Shown: one piece after another, positions 47,712 through 59,900 of the stretch | Layout of the letters: each line of letters starts with the position of its first letter | How positions within the stretch are numbered: the first letter of the stretch is position 1 | Source of the DNA: Gemmatimonadota bacterium | GTDB lineage: Bacteria; Gemmatimonadota; Gemmatimonadetes; Gemmatimonadales; Gemmatimonadaceae | DNA length: 64,000 nucleotides | Direction of reading: 5' to 3' | NCBI GenBank assembly: GCA_021324775.1 | Contig: JAJPIM010000036.1 | Coordinates: forward strand, 29,970 to 93,969 | The notes under the pieces: model-generated | The model's input: the letters and a program-made list of their open reading frames with translations, nothing else | What the model was told of the DNA's origin: nothing | Databases searched by the model: none | Position numbers and translations under genes: made by a program

Positions 47712-47738
47712 GGTGCCATTTGCGAACGGCACCTGCTG
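47712..47738 (+). repeat. diverged family 1 relative
   Basis: GGTGCCATTTGCGAACGGCACCTGCTG, given as hairpin arms GGTGCC and GGCACC plus GAACGGCACCTGCTG, parallels GGCGCCGTTCTCGAACGGCGCCTGCTG of family 1. Shared elements are the GAACGG arm and CTGCTG. Orientation matches copies C and D upstream of the same gene. Confidence 0.55.
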
Positions 47739-47984
47739 TCACCTGAGGGACGGCGGCGTGTCACGCCGGCAGCGGTGAGGGCGGGGACGCCTACCGTGTT
47801 GCCGTCAGACCGCACTGGCCGTCGTCAAGCTAGAACGTGAGACAGGCGGCCTGCCACGCCGCCGAGCCAAGTGCTTGACAATCCGACATCTCGGCCCGCA
47901 CCTTCGCGCCGCGATCGGGCAGGCCTCCGACCGCGCGTAGCGAGTGGCGCAACCCCCGATCCCGCGCACAGTGGAGAGACCCGA

Positions 47985-49463
47985 ATGAGCCTCAGTTCCA
48001 CGAAGAGTATTGCCTCGCTCCAGGAGGAGGCCAGTTCAACGGATTCGCGCAGTCTCCGCCGCGTACTGACTGCGACCAACCTGACGATGCTCGGCATCGG
48101 CGCGATCATCGGCGCGGGGATCTTCGTCCTGACCGGGACCGCGGCCGCGACCAACGCCGGGCCGGCGATTCCCCTGTCATTCGTCTTTGCCTTCTTCGCG
48201 TGTCTATTCGCGGGTGTGTGCTACGCCGAGTTCGCCTCGATGATCCCGATCGCGGGCAGTGCGTACACATACGCCTACGCTACGCTCGGGGAATTCATTG
48301 CCTGGATCATTGGCTGGGACTTGATCCTCGAGTATCTCTTCGGCGCCGCGACCGTGGCCGTGGGATGGTCGGGCCATCTGATCGACTTTCTGAACGGCGT
48401 GGGTGTGCGATTGCCCGCGGCGTTTACGGCGGCGCCGCTCACCTGGAATCCGGTCACGCACACCATTGACCGAGTCCCGGGGGGCGTCATCAATCTCCCG
48501 GCGGTGCTCCTCGTGGTGGCCATGTCGACGCTTCTGGTCATCGGGATCAAGGAGTCGGCCAGCTTCAACAACGTCATCGTGGTGGTCAAAGTCGCGATCG
48601 TCCTGCTCGTCATCGGATTCGGCTCGATGTACGTGAACAGCGCGAACTGGCACCCGTTCATTCCGCAGAATACGGGGGAATTCGGCCAGTTCGGGTGGAG
48701 TGGCGTGATCCGTGGGGCGGCCGTGGTGTTCTTCGCATACATCGGATTCGATGCCGTGTCGACGGCGGCGCAGGAGGCGAAGAACCCCCAACGCGATCTG
48801 CCGATCGGCATGCTTGGATCGCTCGCCATCTGTACGGTGCTCTACATCCTGATGTCGCTGGTCATGACTGGCCTCGTTTCCTACACCAAGCTCAACGTGC
48901 CGGCGCCGGTCGTCGTCGCGCTGGGTGCCGCTCCCCAGCTCCTCTGGCTGCGCGTCTTCACAGACGTCGGCGCGATTCTGGGATTGGCGTCGGTCGTGCT
49001 CGTGATGTTGATGGGTCAGCCGCGGGTGTTCTACTCGATGGCCCGCGACGGATTGCTGCCACCCGTGTTCGGCAAAGTGCATCCCCGCTTCAAGACGCCG
49101 TACGTCACCACGATCGTGACCGGCTCGGTTGCAGCCGCGGTCGCGGCATTCTTCCCGATCGGGCTGCTTGGACAACTGGTGTCGATCGGCACGCTGCTGG
49201 CGTTCGTGATCGTGTGTGCTGGCGTTTGGGTCCTGCGCGTGCGGAGCCCGGAAATACACCGGCCCTTCAAGGTGGCATTCGTTCCCCTGGTCCCTATCCT
49301 CGGCATCATCTCGTGTGTGGGCCTGATGACGTTTCTGCCAGGCGACACCTGGCTGCGACTCATCGTGTGGATGGCGATCGGTTTGGCCATCTATTTCTTC
49401 TATAGCCGCTCGCACTCGACGCTCGGCAACCCGGGGCCGGGCGCCGGGACCGCGGGGGATTGA
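47985..49463 (+). CDS. APC family amino acid permease
   Basis: 492 residues, about twelve helices. ATG 47985 has GGAGAG five bases upstream. [24 protein letters not shown] is the APC unwound helix 1; [20 protein letters not shown] helix 3; [31 protein letters not shown] is typical of the cationic amino acid transporter (CAT/YfnA) branch. Probably H+-driven uptake of basic or other amino acids; substrate is inference. Stands alone, followed by a hairpin. Confidence 0.93.
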   Translation: MSLSSTKSIASLQEEASSTDSRSLRRVLTATNLTMLGIGAIIGAGIFVLTGTAAATNAGPAIPLSFVFAFFACLFAGVCYAEFASMIPIAGSAYTYAYATLGEFIAWIIGWDLILEYLFGAATVAVGWSGHLIDFLNGVGVRLPAAFTAAPLTWNPVTHTIDRVPGGVINLPAVLLVVAMSTLLVIGIKESASFNNVIVVVKVAIVLLVIGFGSMYVNSANWHPFIPQNTGEFGQFGWSGVIRGAAVVFFAYIGFDAVSTAAQEAKNPQRDLPIGMLGSLAICTVLYILMSLVMTGLVSYTKLNVPAPVVVALGAAPQLLWLRVFTDVGAILGLASVVLVMLMGQPRVFYSMARDGLLPPVFGKVHPRFKTPYVTTIVTGSVAAAVAAFFPIGLLGQLVSIGTLLAFVIVCAGVWVLRVRSPEIHRPFKVAFVPLVPILGIISCVGLMTFLPGDTWLRLIVWMAIGLAIYFFYSRSHSTLGNPGPGAGTAGD

Positions 49464-49484
49464 TCGTCCGGCGTTAGATTGGGT

Positions 49485-49511
49485 GCGGCGCCCTCGAGTT
49501 CGGGGCGCCGC
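49485..49511 (+). terminator. hairpin after amino acid permease gene
   Basis: Stem GCGGCGCCC / GGGCGCCGC (9 bp), loop TCGAGTTCG, 22 bases after the permease stop. No T-run follows, but position and strength suit a terminator. Confidence 0.6.
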
Positions 49512-49542
49512 TTCGCATCGTAGGCTCCTCCCGGCCACGCCG

Positions 49543-50616
49543 ATGGCACTCCCGCACGTATCCACGCCCGCGCCCCCTGACCTTCTCGCTGTTCCCGCGC
49601 GTCGACTGTCCGCCATCCGGGGGCTGCTTGCCGTATTGACGCCTGGCCGTCGTGTCGTCCTGTCGACGCACATCAACGCCGACGGGGACGGATGCGGTTC
49701 CGAGGCGGGATTGGCGCGCATTCTGGCTGGCGCGGGCATCGAATCCCGGATCGTCAATCCGACCGCGTGGCCGGGTCTGTTCGATTTTCTGCTCGGGCCC
49801 GACGTGGACGACCAGACGGCCCGTGGGGCCGATGCGCTGGCCGGTGCAGACGTGATGGTGGTGCTCGACATCGGCGACGTGCGCCGCCTCGGCACGCTGG
49901 CTGACGCGGTTCGCGCGTTGGCGATCCCCAAGCTGGTGATCGACCACCACGTGCCCGGGGACGAGCCGCCGGGTCCCACGGTGTTTTCCGACACGACGGC
50001 GTGCGCGACCGGCGAGCTGGTGTTCGACCTGGCGGTCATCGCGGGGTGGACGATCACGCGGGATGCGGCGACATCGCTGTATACGGCGCTCCTCACCGAT
50101 ACCGGCGGCTTCCGTTTCAGCAACACGTCTCCCCGGTGCCACGCGATCGCCGGCTATCTGCTCTCGCTGGGCATCGATCCGGAGGAGATGTACCGCCGCG
50201 TGTACGGCTCGGTCCCGATCGGGCGCCTGCATCTCCTGCGCGATGCGTTGGCCACGCTCGATGTCGATCCGGAATACGCCATCTCGTGGATCTCCGTGCC
50301 GGCCGGCGCTGTCGAGCGGTACGGACTCAAATCCGAGGACCTGGACGGGATCGCCGAGCATCCGCGGTCGATCGCGGGGACGCGGCTCGCGATTTTCTTC
50401 CGCGACCTCGGGCACGGAAAAGTGAAAGTGTCGTTTCGCAGCACCGGGGGCGTGGACGTGAACCAGCTCGCGCGGCAGTTCGGCGGGGGCGGACACGCGA
50501 AAGCAGCGGGCGCGCTCGTCGCGGGCTCGCTGGAGGCCGTGCAGACGCAGGTAATCGGTGCCGCGCGCGCGTACATCGGGCCGCAGTCCCTGCCACCGCC
50601 GGTTCAATCCGTCTAA
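49543..50616 (+). CDS. DHH family phosphoesterase, NrnA-like
   Basis: About 357 residues. STHINADGDGCGSEAGL (DHH motif I), MVVLDIGDVRRLG, LVIDHHVPGDEPPG (DHH) and GGFRFSNTSPRCHAIAGYLL give the metal-binding domain. The C-terminal DHHA1 domain ends VDVNQLARQFGGGGHAKAAG. This is the plan of NrnA, which degrades nanoRNA and dephosphorylates pAp. ATG 49543. It is followed after 9 bases by the NifU-domain gene. Confidence 0.9.
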   Translation: MALPHVSTPAPPDLLAVPARRLSAIRGLLAVLTPGRRVVLSTHINADGDGCGSEAGLARILAGAGIESRIVNPTAWPGLFDFLLGPDVDDQTARGADALAGADVMVVLDIGDVRRLGTLADAVRALAIPKLVIDHHVPGDEPPGPTVFSDTTACATGELVFDLAVIAGWTITRDAATSLYTALLTDTGGFRFSNTSPRCHAIAGYLLSLGIDPEEMYRRVYGSVPIGRLHLLRDALATLDVDPEYAISWISVPAGAVERYGLKSEDLDGIAEHPRSIAGTRLAIFFRDLGHGKVKVSFRSTGGVDVNQLARQFGGGGHAKAAGALVAGSLEAVQTQVIGAARAYIGPQSLPPPVQSV

Positions 50617-50625
50617 CTTTCGTGC

Positions 50626-50889
50626 ATGGGTGCATCCAAGCAGGTGGCGATCGAGGGCCGGATACGCGAGGCGATCGCGGGGCTGCGGCCGCTGCTTCAC
50701 GTCACGAAGCCTGAGTCGATCGAGCTTTTGCATTTCGACCTGCAGAGCGGCGTAGCGGTGCTGCGTCTCGACGGCGGCTGCCCCGACTGCGACATGCCCG
50801 CCACGGCGCTGATGCAGGGGATCGAGGCGCACCTCAGGCTGCGTGTCCCCGAGATCCACGTGGTCCGCACCGAGACTACCAGGTCATAA
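50626..50889 (+). CDS. NifU-like C-terminal domain protein, Fe-S scaffold/carrier
   Basis: 87 residues. VAVLRLDGGCPDCDMPATALMQGIEAHLRLRVPEI carries the CxxC of the NifU C-terminal (Nfu) fold, which holds a 4Fe-4S cluster between two subunits for delivery. ATG 50626, close after nrnA. The Mrp ATPase two positions on is another Fe-S carrier, so the two may work together. Confidence 0.87.
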   Translation: MGASKQVAIEGRIREAIAGLRPLLHVTKPESIELLHFDLQSGVAVLRLDGGCPDCDMPATALMQGIEAHLRLRVPEIHVVRTETTRS

Positions 50890-50918
50890 CTCGAGGCTCA
50901 TCACTCGACGGCTCTTCA

Positions 50919-50960
50919 CTCGCCAGCTCGACACTCGCCAGCTCGACACTCACCAGCGCG
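50919..50960. repeat. short tandem repeat, about 15-bp unit
   Basis: CGCCAGCTCGACACT repeats (50929-50943, 50944-50957 with one change) after a shorter related unit. Lies between the NifU-domain gene and mrp. Confidence 0.65.
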
Positions 50961-51009
50961 TAGGTTGCTACGTGCAGCCACTGGCGAGTCATACCATCGT
51001 GAGAGAGAC

Positions 51010-51881
<872 letters not shown>

Positions 51882-51885
<4 letters not shown>

Positions 51886-53327
51886 CGAGCGCGCAGGCGC
51901 CGCGGGCCAGCGTGACTGCGCGGCCGCCGGACGACACCCCGGCGGCCGCGCTCCCGTTGGACACCTACGACGGCGGCGTGCCGGTGGCGGTGATCGGGTC
52001 GCGCGCCGTGTCGGGCGTGGTGGCCGACCCGTTGTCGCGCGTGATCTGGCGCATCGGTGCGCCGGCGGTCGCCTCGAACCTCCTGATGATCGTGTTCGCG
52101 TCGGCGGACGCGTTCTGGGTCGGCACCCGGCTGGGTCCCGAGGCGCTGGCGGCGGTCGCGACATCGCTGTTCTGGATCTGGCTGGTCGTCTCGATCGCGG
52201 AGATGGTCGGCATCGGACTCACGGCCGTGGCTGCGCGCCGGCACGGCGAGCGCCGGCCAGAGGAGGCCGCGCGTGTGGTGGGTGAGGCCATCCTCTACGC
52301 CGTCGGACTCGGAGCCGTCGTCGCCGTCTCCGGCGTCGTCCTGCTGCCGTGGCTCCTCGACGCGCTCCACAACCCGGCGGCCGTCCAGGCGCTCGGCGCC
52401 CGGTACCTCGGCACCTATCTCATGGGCATGCCGCTCATCTTCGGGTTCTTCGCCGTCGATGCGGCGTTCCGGGCATCGGGCGACACACGGACCCCGATGG
52501 TCATCCTCGGCTCGTCCGTGGTGATGACGCTGGTGCTCGACCCCGTGCTCATCCTCGGGCGGTTCGGAATCCCGGCCCTGGGGATCACCGGCGCGGCGGT
52601 GGCGACGATTGCCACGCGGGGCGGCGCATTCCTCATCGGGACGGCGCTCCTGGTGCGGCGCCGGATGGTGCAAATCGGCCGCGTGCGATGGGGATCGCTG
52701 GCCGCGATCACGCGCGTGGGGCTGCCGACCGCCATCACCGGCATCGCGTTCAGCGCGATCTATGTCGCGGTCACGCGCACCGTGACGCAGTTCGGGACGC
52801 CGGCGCTCGCGGCGATGGGCCTGGGATTCCGGGTCGAGAGCTGGATGTACATGGTGGGCGTCGGCTTCGGTGCGGCCGCGGCGGCGATCGTCGGGCAGAA
52901 CCTGGGCGCGCGGCAACCTGACCGTGCCGCTCGCGCGGGATGGATCACGGTCGCGTACGGCACGCTGGTCTCGCTCATCGCCGTCGTGATCGAGCTCACG
53001 ATCCCGGCCCACCTGGCGGGCATCTTCACGAGGGACCCGGCGGTGATCCTCGAGACCGCGCACTATCTGCGGATCGCCGCGCTCGCACAACTGTTCACGG
53101 CGGCCGAGATCGTGCTCGAGGGCGCGCTGGGCGGGGCGGGCGATACCTTGCCGCCGATGATCATGTCGACCTCGATCAGCGCGTTGCGCATCCCCCTGGC
53201 CGCGTGGGCCGCGACGCAGTGGGGAACGACGGGGATCTGGGCCGTGATCTCGGTGACGGCGGCCGGCCGCGGGATCGGCATGGCGGTTCTCTGGCGGCTC
53301 GGCCGCTGGAAGCATCACTCCGTGTGA
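51882..53327 (+). CDS. MATE family efflux transporter (second copy)
   Basis: About 481 residues, start GTG 51882 in a GTGA overlap with mrp. Twelve helices; WRIGAPAVASNLLMIVFASADAFWVG, AAFRASGDTRTPMVILGSSVVM and the second-half GAAAAAIVGQNLGARQPDRA are typical. Unlike the 5.2-kb copy it has a longer polar N-terminus (about 50 residues). Substrate unknown. Coupling to mrp may be incidental. Confidence 0.92.
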
Positions 53328-53392
53328 GCGGAGCCGCATCGCAGTCCCCGAGTCCTGGCCGCGCCCGGAGCGCCGGCGTATCTTCGGCCCCC

Positions 53393-54877
53393 ATGCATCC
53401 ATTCATTCGACGAATCGTGCACTCGCTTGCCGGGTGCGTGTCTGCCGCCACGCTCGCGGTGAGCGTTCTTCCCCCAGTTGCGCGGGCACAGGGTCCCGGG
53501 GACGGGGGCGAAACACTCGACGCGGCGACCCGCGCGGTGATCGACTCGACGGCGCGGTCGGTTCTCGCGGCCACAGGAGTGCCGAGTGCGTCGGTGGCGG
53601 TCGTGAAGGACGGGCGGATCGCGTACCAGCAGGCGTACGGAACCGCGCGGCTCGCACCGCCCACCGCGGCACAGTCCAGCATGCGGTACGCCGTCGGGTC
53701 CGTCAGCAAGCAATTCACTGCGACCGCCGTCGTGATGCTGGCGCAAGAGGGGAAACTGTCGCTCAGTGACCCTGTCGAGCGTTACGTACCGGGGCTGACG
53801 CGCGGGGACGACGTGACCGTGCGCGAGCTGCTGTCGCACACGTCCGGCTACCAGGATTACTGGCCGCAGGACTACGTGATGCCCGACATGCTCGTGCCGA
53901 CGACGGCGGAGCACATTCTGGATGTATGGGCGAAGAAGCCGCTGGATTTCGATCCGGGCACGCAGTGGCAGTACAGCAACACGAACTACGTGATCGCCGG
54001 GCGGATCGTCGAGCAGCTCTCCGGAATGCCGCTCATGCAATTCCTGCAGACGCGGATCTTCGCACCGCTCGGCATGCACAGCATCGCGGATGTGAATGCC
54101 GGGCGGCTGGGCGAGACCGACGCGATCGGATATTACCGGCATGCGTTGGGACCGCTGCGGCCGGCGCCCAAGGAGGCGGCGGGGTGGTTATTTGCGGCTG
54201 GCGAGCTGGCGATGACGGCACCCGATCTGGCGCAGTGGGACATCAGCCTCATCGATCGCCGTCTGTTGTCGCCGGCGTGGTATGACACCCTCACGGCGCC
54301 GGTGCTGCTCAAGAACGGCACGGACACGCATTACGCGCTGGGCATCTTCATCGGGGGCACGCCCGGCCACCGTGTGTGGGAACACAGCGGGGAAGTCTCC
54401 GGGTTTGTGTCCGAAGACATCGTGCTGCCGGACGCGCGCGCGGCGGTGGTGGTCCTGACCAACCAGGACGCCAGTACAGCGGCTGGGCAGATCGGCCAGC
54501 GAGTAGCGCGACTGTTGGCGCCGCAGGTCGCGGCGGCGGCGAGCGATGATGACGCCCGCGTGGCCGCCAGGGTTCGTACGATCCTCACCGGCCTACAGCA
54601 GGGGCACCTCGACCGGTCGCTCTTCACGGACAACGCGAACGCGTATTTCACCGATGAAGCGATCCACGACTACGCGTCGAGCCTCGGGCCGCTTGGCGCG
54701 CCGGAACAATTCTGCCAGACGGGCCGCGAGGAGCGGGGCGGGATGACGTTCCACTCGTATCTGGTCGTGTACCCGAAGCGTGCCGTGGCCATTACGACGT
54801 ACCAGATGCCTGACGGCAAGCTGGAGCAGTACCTGGCGTTCGCGGCACGGTCGGCGACTGCGGCCTGTCCGAAGTAG
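53393..54877 (+). CDS. serine hydrolase, beta-lactamase/D-aminopeptidase family
   Basis: About 494 residues. Signal peptide MHPFIRRIVHSLAGCVSAATLAVSVLPP, cleaved near ARAQ. SxxK in VGSVSKQFTATA (Ser about residue 104), Y-x-N in WQYSNTNYVIAGRI and HSGEVSG as third motif. A C-terminal domain of about 130 residues (AARVRTILTGLQQGHLDRSLFT...) is separate and probably substrate-binding. Like the 9.3-kb gene it lacks the KTG of AmpC. It is followed seven bases later by the CocE hydrolase. Confidence 0.9.
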   Translation: MHPFIRRIVHSLAGCVSAATLAVSVLPPVARAQGPGDGGETLDAATRAVIDSTARSVLAATGVPSASVAVVKDGRIAYQQAYGTARLAPPTAAQSSMRYAVGSVSKQFTATAVVMLAQEGKLSLSDPVERYVPGLTRGDDVTVRELLSHTSGYQDYWPQDYVMPDMLVPTTAEHILDVWAKKPLDFDPGTQWQYSNTNYVIAGRIVEQLSGMPLMQFLQTRIFAPLGMHSIADVNAGRLGETDAIGYYRHALGPLRPAPKEAAGWLFAAGELAMTAPDLAQWDISLIDRRLLSPAWYDTLTAPVLLKNGTDTHYALGIFIGGTPGHRVWEHSGEVSGFVSEDIVLPDARAAVVVLTNQDASTAAGQIGQRVARLLAPQVAAAASDDDARVAARVRTILTGLQQGHLDRSLFTDNANAYFTDEAIHDYASSLGPLGAPEQFCQTGREERGGMTFHSYLVVYPKRAVAITTYQMPDGKLEQYLAFAARSATAACPK

Positions 54878-54883
54878 CCCGCG

Positions 54884-56743
54884 ATGCGACTCATGCGTCG
54901 TTTGCTGCCGCTTGCGGCATGTGCGGTACTCTCCGCGCCATACCGCCTCCTGGGTGGGCAGGAAGCCGGCGAGGCGCCGGCCGGCTTCGCGAAAACGGAA
55001 GTCGAGATTCCGATGCGGGACGGCGTGCATCTGCACACGGCGATCTACATACCGACGGCGCCACACGGAGAGCTGCCGATCCTCTTCGTCCGGACGCCGT
55101 ACGGGATCATCGGTGCCGCGGGCGCGCTCCGGAGCTCGTATCTCGAGCTGGAAGCCGACGGATACATCTTCGCGTTTCAGGACATCCGCGGGCGCTACAA
55201 GTCCGAGGGCCAATTCGTGATGATGCGGCCTCCGCGCGACCGCAAGGACGCGCACGCGATCGACGAGAGCACGGACGCGTACGACACGATCGACTGGCTG
55301 GTCAAGCATGTCCCCACCAACAACGGACGCGTTGGCATGCTCGGGATATCGTATCCGGGCTGGCTCACGGTGATGGCGATGCTGGACCCGCATCCCGCGC
55401 TCAAGGCGGTTTCTCCGCAGGCATCGCCCGCGGACATGTACCTGGGTGACGACTTCCATCACAACGGCGCATTCCGTCTGAGCTACGGTCTCGAGTACGC
55501 CACGCGGATGGAGACCAACAAGGAGCAGGCTGCGTTTGCGTTCGACCAATCCGACACCTACGAGTGGTATCTCAAGCTCGGCGGACTGGCGAACGTCAAC
55601 TCGCGGTATCTGCACGGTGCGATCCCGACGTGGAACGACTTCGTCGCGCACCCCAACTATGACGGGTTCTGGCAGCGGCAGGCCGCGACGCCGTACATGG
55701 ACCGGGTGAGCATTCCAACCCTGTCCGTGGCGGGATGGTGGGACCAGGAAGACTTCTACGGACCCGTCACGATCTACGAAGCGCTGGAGCGCCATGACAC
55801 CGATCATCACAACTATCTGGTCGTGGGCCCCTGGAACCACGGTGGGTGGTCGGCACCCGAAGGGCAGAAACTTGGCGCGATCGACTTCGGCAGCCCGGCA
55901 GCGCTCTACTTTCGCCAGCACGTCCTCGCGCCGTGGTTCGCCTACTGGCTGAAGGACAAGGGCACACTGGATGAGGCCGAGGCGGAGACATTCGAGGGCG
56001 GGGCGAACACGTGGCGGCGGTGGGACAGTTGGCCGCCGCGCTCGAGCGTCCCGAGAAAGCTCTACACGCGCGCGGGGCACCGTCTGTCATTCGACGCTCC
56101 GGTCACGGCGCCCGGCGACAGTGCGTTCGACGCCTACGTGTCCGACCCGGCGAATCCCGTCCCGTACCGCCACCGGCCGATTCCTCCGACGTACCAGCCT
56201 GGCGGCTCGGGGTGGCCGACGTGGCTGGTCGAAGACCAGCGATTCGCCGACGGCCGGCCGGACGTGCTCACGTGGGAGACCGAGCCGCTTACGCACGATG
56301 TGGTGGTGGCGGGGGACATCGTCGCGCATCTGTTCGCGTCGACTTCGGGCACGGACAGCGACTGGATCGTGAAGCTGATCGACGTGTATCCGGATCACGA
56401 CGACGCGGACCCGTCGATGGGAGGGTTCGAGCTAATGGTGTCGAACGAGGTCTTTCGGGGGCGGTACCGCGAGGGATTCACCCAACCCACGCCGGCGGTG
56501 CCGAACCACGTCGATGAGTACACCATCGATCTGCATACGCAGGACTACCGTTTTCGTCCCGGGCACCGAATCATGGTGCAGGTGCAGAGCACGTGGTTCC
56601 CGATCATCGACCGAAACCCGCAGAAGTTCGTACCCAACATCTTCGAGGCGACGGACGCGGATTTCCAGCGCGCCCGGCAGCGCATCTTCCGGTCGGCGGC
56701 GTCGCCGTCATACGTAGAACTCCCCGTCGAGAACGACCACTAG
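54884..56743 (+). CDS. CocE/NonD family hydrolase (X-Pro dipeptidyl-peptidase-like)
   Basis: 619 residues, exported. Signal MRLMRRLLPLAACAVLSAP. The alpha/beta-hydrolase domain has IPMRDGVHLHTAIYIP, DIRGRYKSEG and VGMLGISYPGWLTVMAML with the nucleophile Ser (about residue 156). VVGPWNHGGW supplies the acid/His region, and the C-terminal jelly-roll domain (VPNHVDEYTIDLHTQDYRFRPGHRIMVQV) is typical of cocaine esterase and alpha-amino acid ester hydrolases. Probably acts on peptides or esters scavenged outside the cell; grouped with two other exported hydrolases. Confidence 0.9.
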   Translation: MRLMRRLLPLAACAVLSAPYRLLGGQEAGEAPAGFAKTEVEIPMRDGVHLHTAIYIPTAPHGELPILFVRTPYGIIGAAGALRSSYLELEADGYIFAFQDIRGRYKSEGQFVMMRPPRDRKDAHAIDESTDAYDTIDWLVKHVPTNNGRVGMLGISYPGWLTVMAMLDPHPALKAVSPQASPADMYLGDDFHHNGAFRLSYGLEYATRMETNKEQAAFAFDQSDTYEWYLKLGGLANVNSRYLHGAIPTWNDFVAHPNYDGFWQRQAATPYMDRVSIPTLSVAGWWDQEDFYGPVTIYEALERHDTDHHNYLVVGPWNHGGWSAPEGQKLGAIDFGSPAALYFRQHVLAPWFAYWLKDKGTLDEAEAETFEGGANTWRRWDSWPPRSSVPRKLYTRAGHRLSFDAPVTAPGDSAFDAYVSDPANPVPYRHRPIPPTYQPGGSGWPTWLVEDQRFADGRPDVLTWETEPLTHDVVVAGDIVAHLFASTSGTDSDWIVKLIDVYPDHDDADPSMGGFELMVSNEVFRGRYREGFTQPTPAVPNHVDEYTIDLHTQDYRFRPGHRIMVQVQSTWFPIIDRNPQKFVPNIFEATDADFQRARQRIFRSAASPSYVELPVENDH

Positions 56744-56968
56744 CGCTGGCGCGGCGACGCCGGCCCCGGGCACTGATATCGTGTCGCGATTGCGATAGGG
56801 ACTACACCGGGATGGCAACTCAGGACGCTACCCGAGCGACTAACCTACCAAACCGTAGTAGTGCCCGGTGCCGGGTCCGGCTATCCCGCGAACGGGCATC
56901 GTCGTAGCTTGGACGTCGGAGCGCCCGCCGCCTGGAGGGGCGCGAATCCAAACTCTCGTGAGGTCGGA

Positions 56969-59900
56969 ATGCGCTCTCATGCCGCGTGGTGCGTGGCAAT
57001 CGTCGCCGGATTCGCCGCCGGCATCCTGGCCGGGATCCCATCGGACGCGCAGGCGCCGGCCGCGCCCCTGTTGCTCCAACGCCCGACGGTGAGCCGGACG
57101 CAGATCGCGTTCAGCTACGGCGGCGACATCTGGACCGTCCCGCGCGCGGGCGGGGCCGCCACGCGTCTCACGGCAGCCGAGGGTAACGCTACCGATCCCT
57201 CGTTCTCCCCCGATGGCAGCCTGATCGCCTTTACCGGCGACTACGACGGAAACGCGGACGTCTACGTGGTGGCGGCGAGCGGCGGAGTCCCACACCGCCT
57301 GACCTATCATCCGGCGCCGGATGATGTCGTCGGATGGACGCCGGACGGGTCGCGGATTCTCTTCCGGTCCGCGAGGAGCAGTTTCAGCCGGTATTCGCGG
57401 CTCTTCACCGTGTCGAAGGACGGCGGTCCGGCGACAGAAGTCGATCTGCCGCGCAGCTATGCCGGGTCGTACTCTGCGGATGGGAAGCGGCTGGCGTACA
57501 TGCCATCCGATCCAGCGAACGAGATCTGGAAGCGGTATCGTGGCGGCCAGGCCTCGGAGATCTGGCTGGCGACGTTGTCCGACGCCTCGATCGAGCGCGT
57601 GCCGCGTGATGGGTCGAATGATGCGAGTCCGATGTGGATCGGCAGCGCCGTGTACTTCCTGTCCGACCGCAACGGCCCCACCACGCTCTTCAAATACGAC
57701 ACACAGTCGAAGCAGGTGACGCAGGTCGTCGAGAATCACGGACTCGACATCAAGTCGGCGTCGGCGGGACCGGACGCGATCGTCTACGAACAATTCGGGT
57801 CGCTGTATCTCTTCGATCCGGGCACGCAGAGATCGGCACCCGTGCCGGTGACGGTCACCGCCGACCTGCCGAAGGTCCGGCCGCACTTCGTGCCGGCCGG
57901 TGCGTTCGTCGCCAACGCGGACCTGTCGCCGACGGGCGCGCGGGCGGTGTTCGAGACGCGCGGCGAGATCATCACCGTGCCAGCCGAAAAAGGCGACGCA
58001 CGCGATCTGACGAACACCACTGGAACGATGGAGCGGGACCCGGCATGGTCGCCCGACGGACGGTCGGTGGCCTACTTCTCCGACGCGTCCGGCGAATACA
58101 CTCTTCACATTCAGCCCCAGTCCGGCGGACCGGCGCGTTCGATCGTACTCGGCGATGCGCCGTCGTTCTACTACTCGCCGAAATGGTCGCCCGACAGCAA
58201 GAAGATCAGCTATCTCGACAAGCGGCTGCAACTCTGGTATCTGGACGTCGCGTCCGGCCACTCGGCCAAGGTCGACGCCGACACGTACGAGGTCCCGTGG
58301 AATGCGTTCGACCCATCGTGGTCGCCCGACAGCCGCTGGATCGCGTACTCGAAGGGGCTCCCGAATCATCTGCGGGCGATCTTCCTCTACTCGCTCGAGT
58401 CGGGCAAGGCGACGCAGGTCACGGACGGCTCGAGCGACGCGCAATTCCCGGCCTTCGATGCCGGTGGCGAGTATCTGTACTTTGCGGCCAGCACGAACAC
58501 GGGGCCGACGGTCGGGTGGATCGACATGACGAGCTTCGACCATCCGGTCACCCGAAGCCTGTATCTCGTCGTGCTGCGCAGCGACAAGCCGTCTCCGCTC
58601 GCTCCGTTGTCGGACGAGGAGAAGGGGGACACGTCGGCGGCGGCGACACCGAAGCGCGATACCGGCAAGAAGGTTGCGGCCGGAGCCACCGATTCCGCGA
58701 AGCGTGCCGGCGGAGCCGCGACCCCAATCCGGGTCGATCTTGCGCACATCGAGCAACGCATCATGGCGCTACCCACCGGCGAGCGGCGGTGGTCCGCACT
58801 CGTACCGGGAGTTGCGGGGACGCTCTTCGTGCTGGAGACCGTGCCTCAGCCGTCGGATTCGGCGCAGGGGAATCCGACGAACCGGGAGACCGTGTACAGG
58901 TGGGATCTGGCGACGCGGAAGATGACGAAGGTGGCCGAGGGCGTTTCCGGATTCGGACCCGACGGCAACGTCGACGATCGCTCGCCGACGACATTCCGTG
59001 TGTCGCAGAACGGCAAAAAAATGCTCTATCGCGCGCAGGGGCAGTGGACGATCGCCGCGACGGACGGGTCGTCCAAGCCAGGCGAGGGGAACCTGAGGTT
59101 GGACGGGGTCCAGATCGCGGTCGACCCGCGCGCGGAATGGCAGCAGATGTTCCACGAGGCGTGGCGGATCGAGCGGGATTTCTTTTACGATCCGCACCAC
59201 CACGGCCTGGATCTCGATGCCGCCGAGCGGAAGTACCGTCCTTATCTCGCCGGGGTGGCGAGCCACAACGATCTGCGATACCTGCTGACCGAAGCGATGG
59301 GTGAGCTCACCGTCGGCCACCTCTTCATCTTTGGCGGGGGCGACGACGAGGGACGGCATCCCCCGCCGACGGGGCTGTTGGGCGCCGATTTCTCGGTTGA
59401 CCATGGCCGCTACCGCATCGCGCGGATCTACACGGGCGAGAGTTGGAACCCTGAGCTGCGTGCGCCGCTCAGCCAGCCCGGCGTCAACGTCGCCCAGGGC
59501 GATTACGTGCTGGCGGTCAACGGTGCCGTGGTCAGCGCCACGGAAGACATCTACAAGTATTTCGAGGGCACCGCGGGCCGGCCGGTCGTGCTACGCGTCT
59601 CGGCGGATCCGTCGGGAGCGGGCGCCCGCGATGTGACCGTCGATCCGGTCCCGAGCGAGACCGGACTTCGGAACTACGCGTGGATCGAGGACAACCGCCG
59701 GACGGTGGACCGCCTCAGTGGCGGGAAAATCGGATACGCGTACCTCCCGAATACCGGTACCGGCGGGTACACCTACTTCAACCGCTACTACCTCGCCCAG
59801 ACGCAGAAGGACGGGATGGTCCTCGACGAGCGATTCAACGGCGGCGGTGCGATCGCGGACTACATGATCGAAGTGATGCAGCGGAAGCCTCTCTTCAGGA

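Noticed and set aside
48204..50126. 640-residue minus-strand open frame
   Set aside because: Opposes the permease and NrnA genes, which have clear family motifs. His/Arg/Glu-rich translation without domain.
56840..58756. 638-residue minus-strand open frame
   Set aside because: Antisense to the Tricorn-like propeller; composition typical of a shadow frame.
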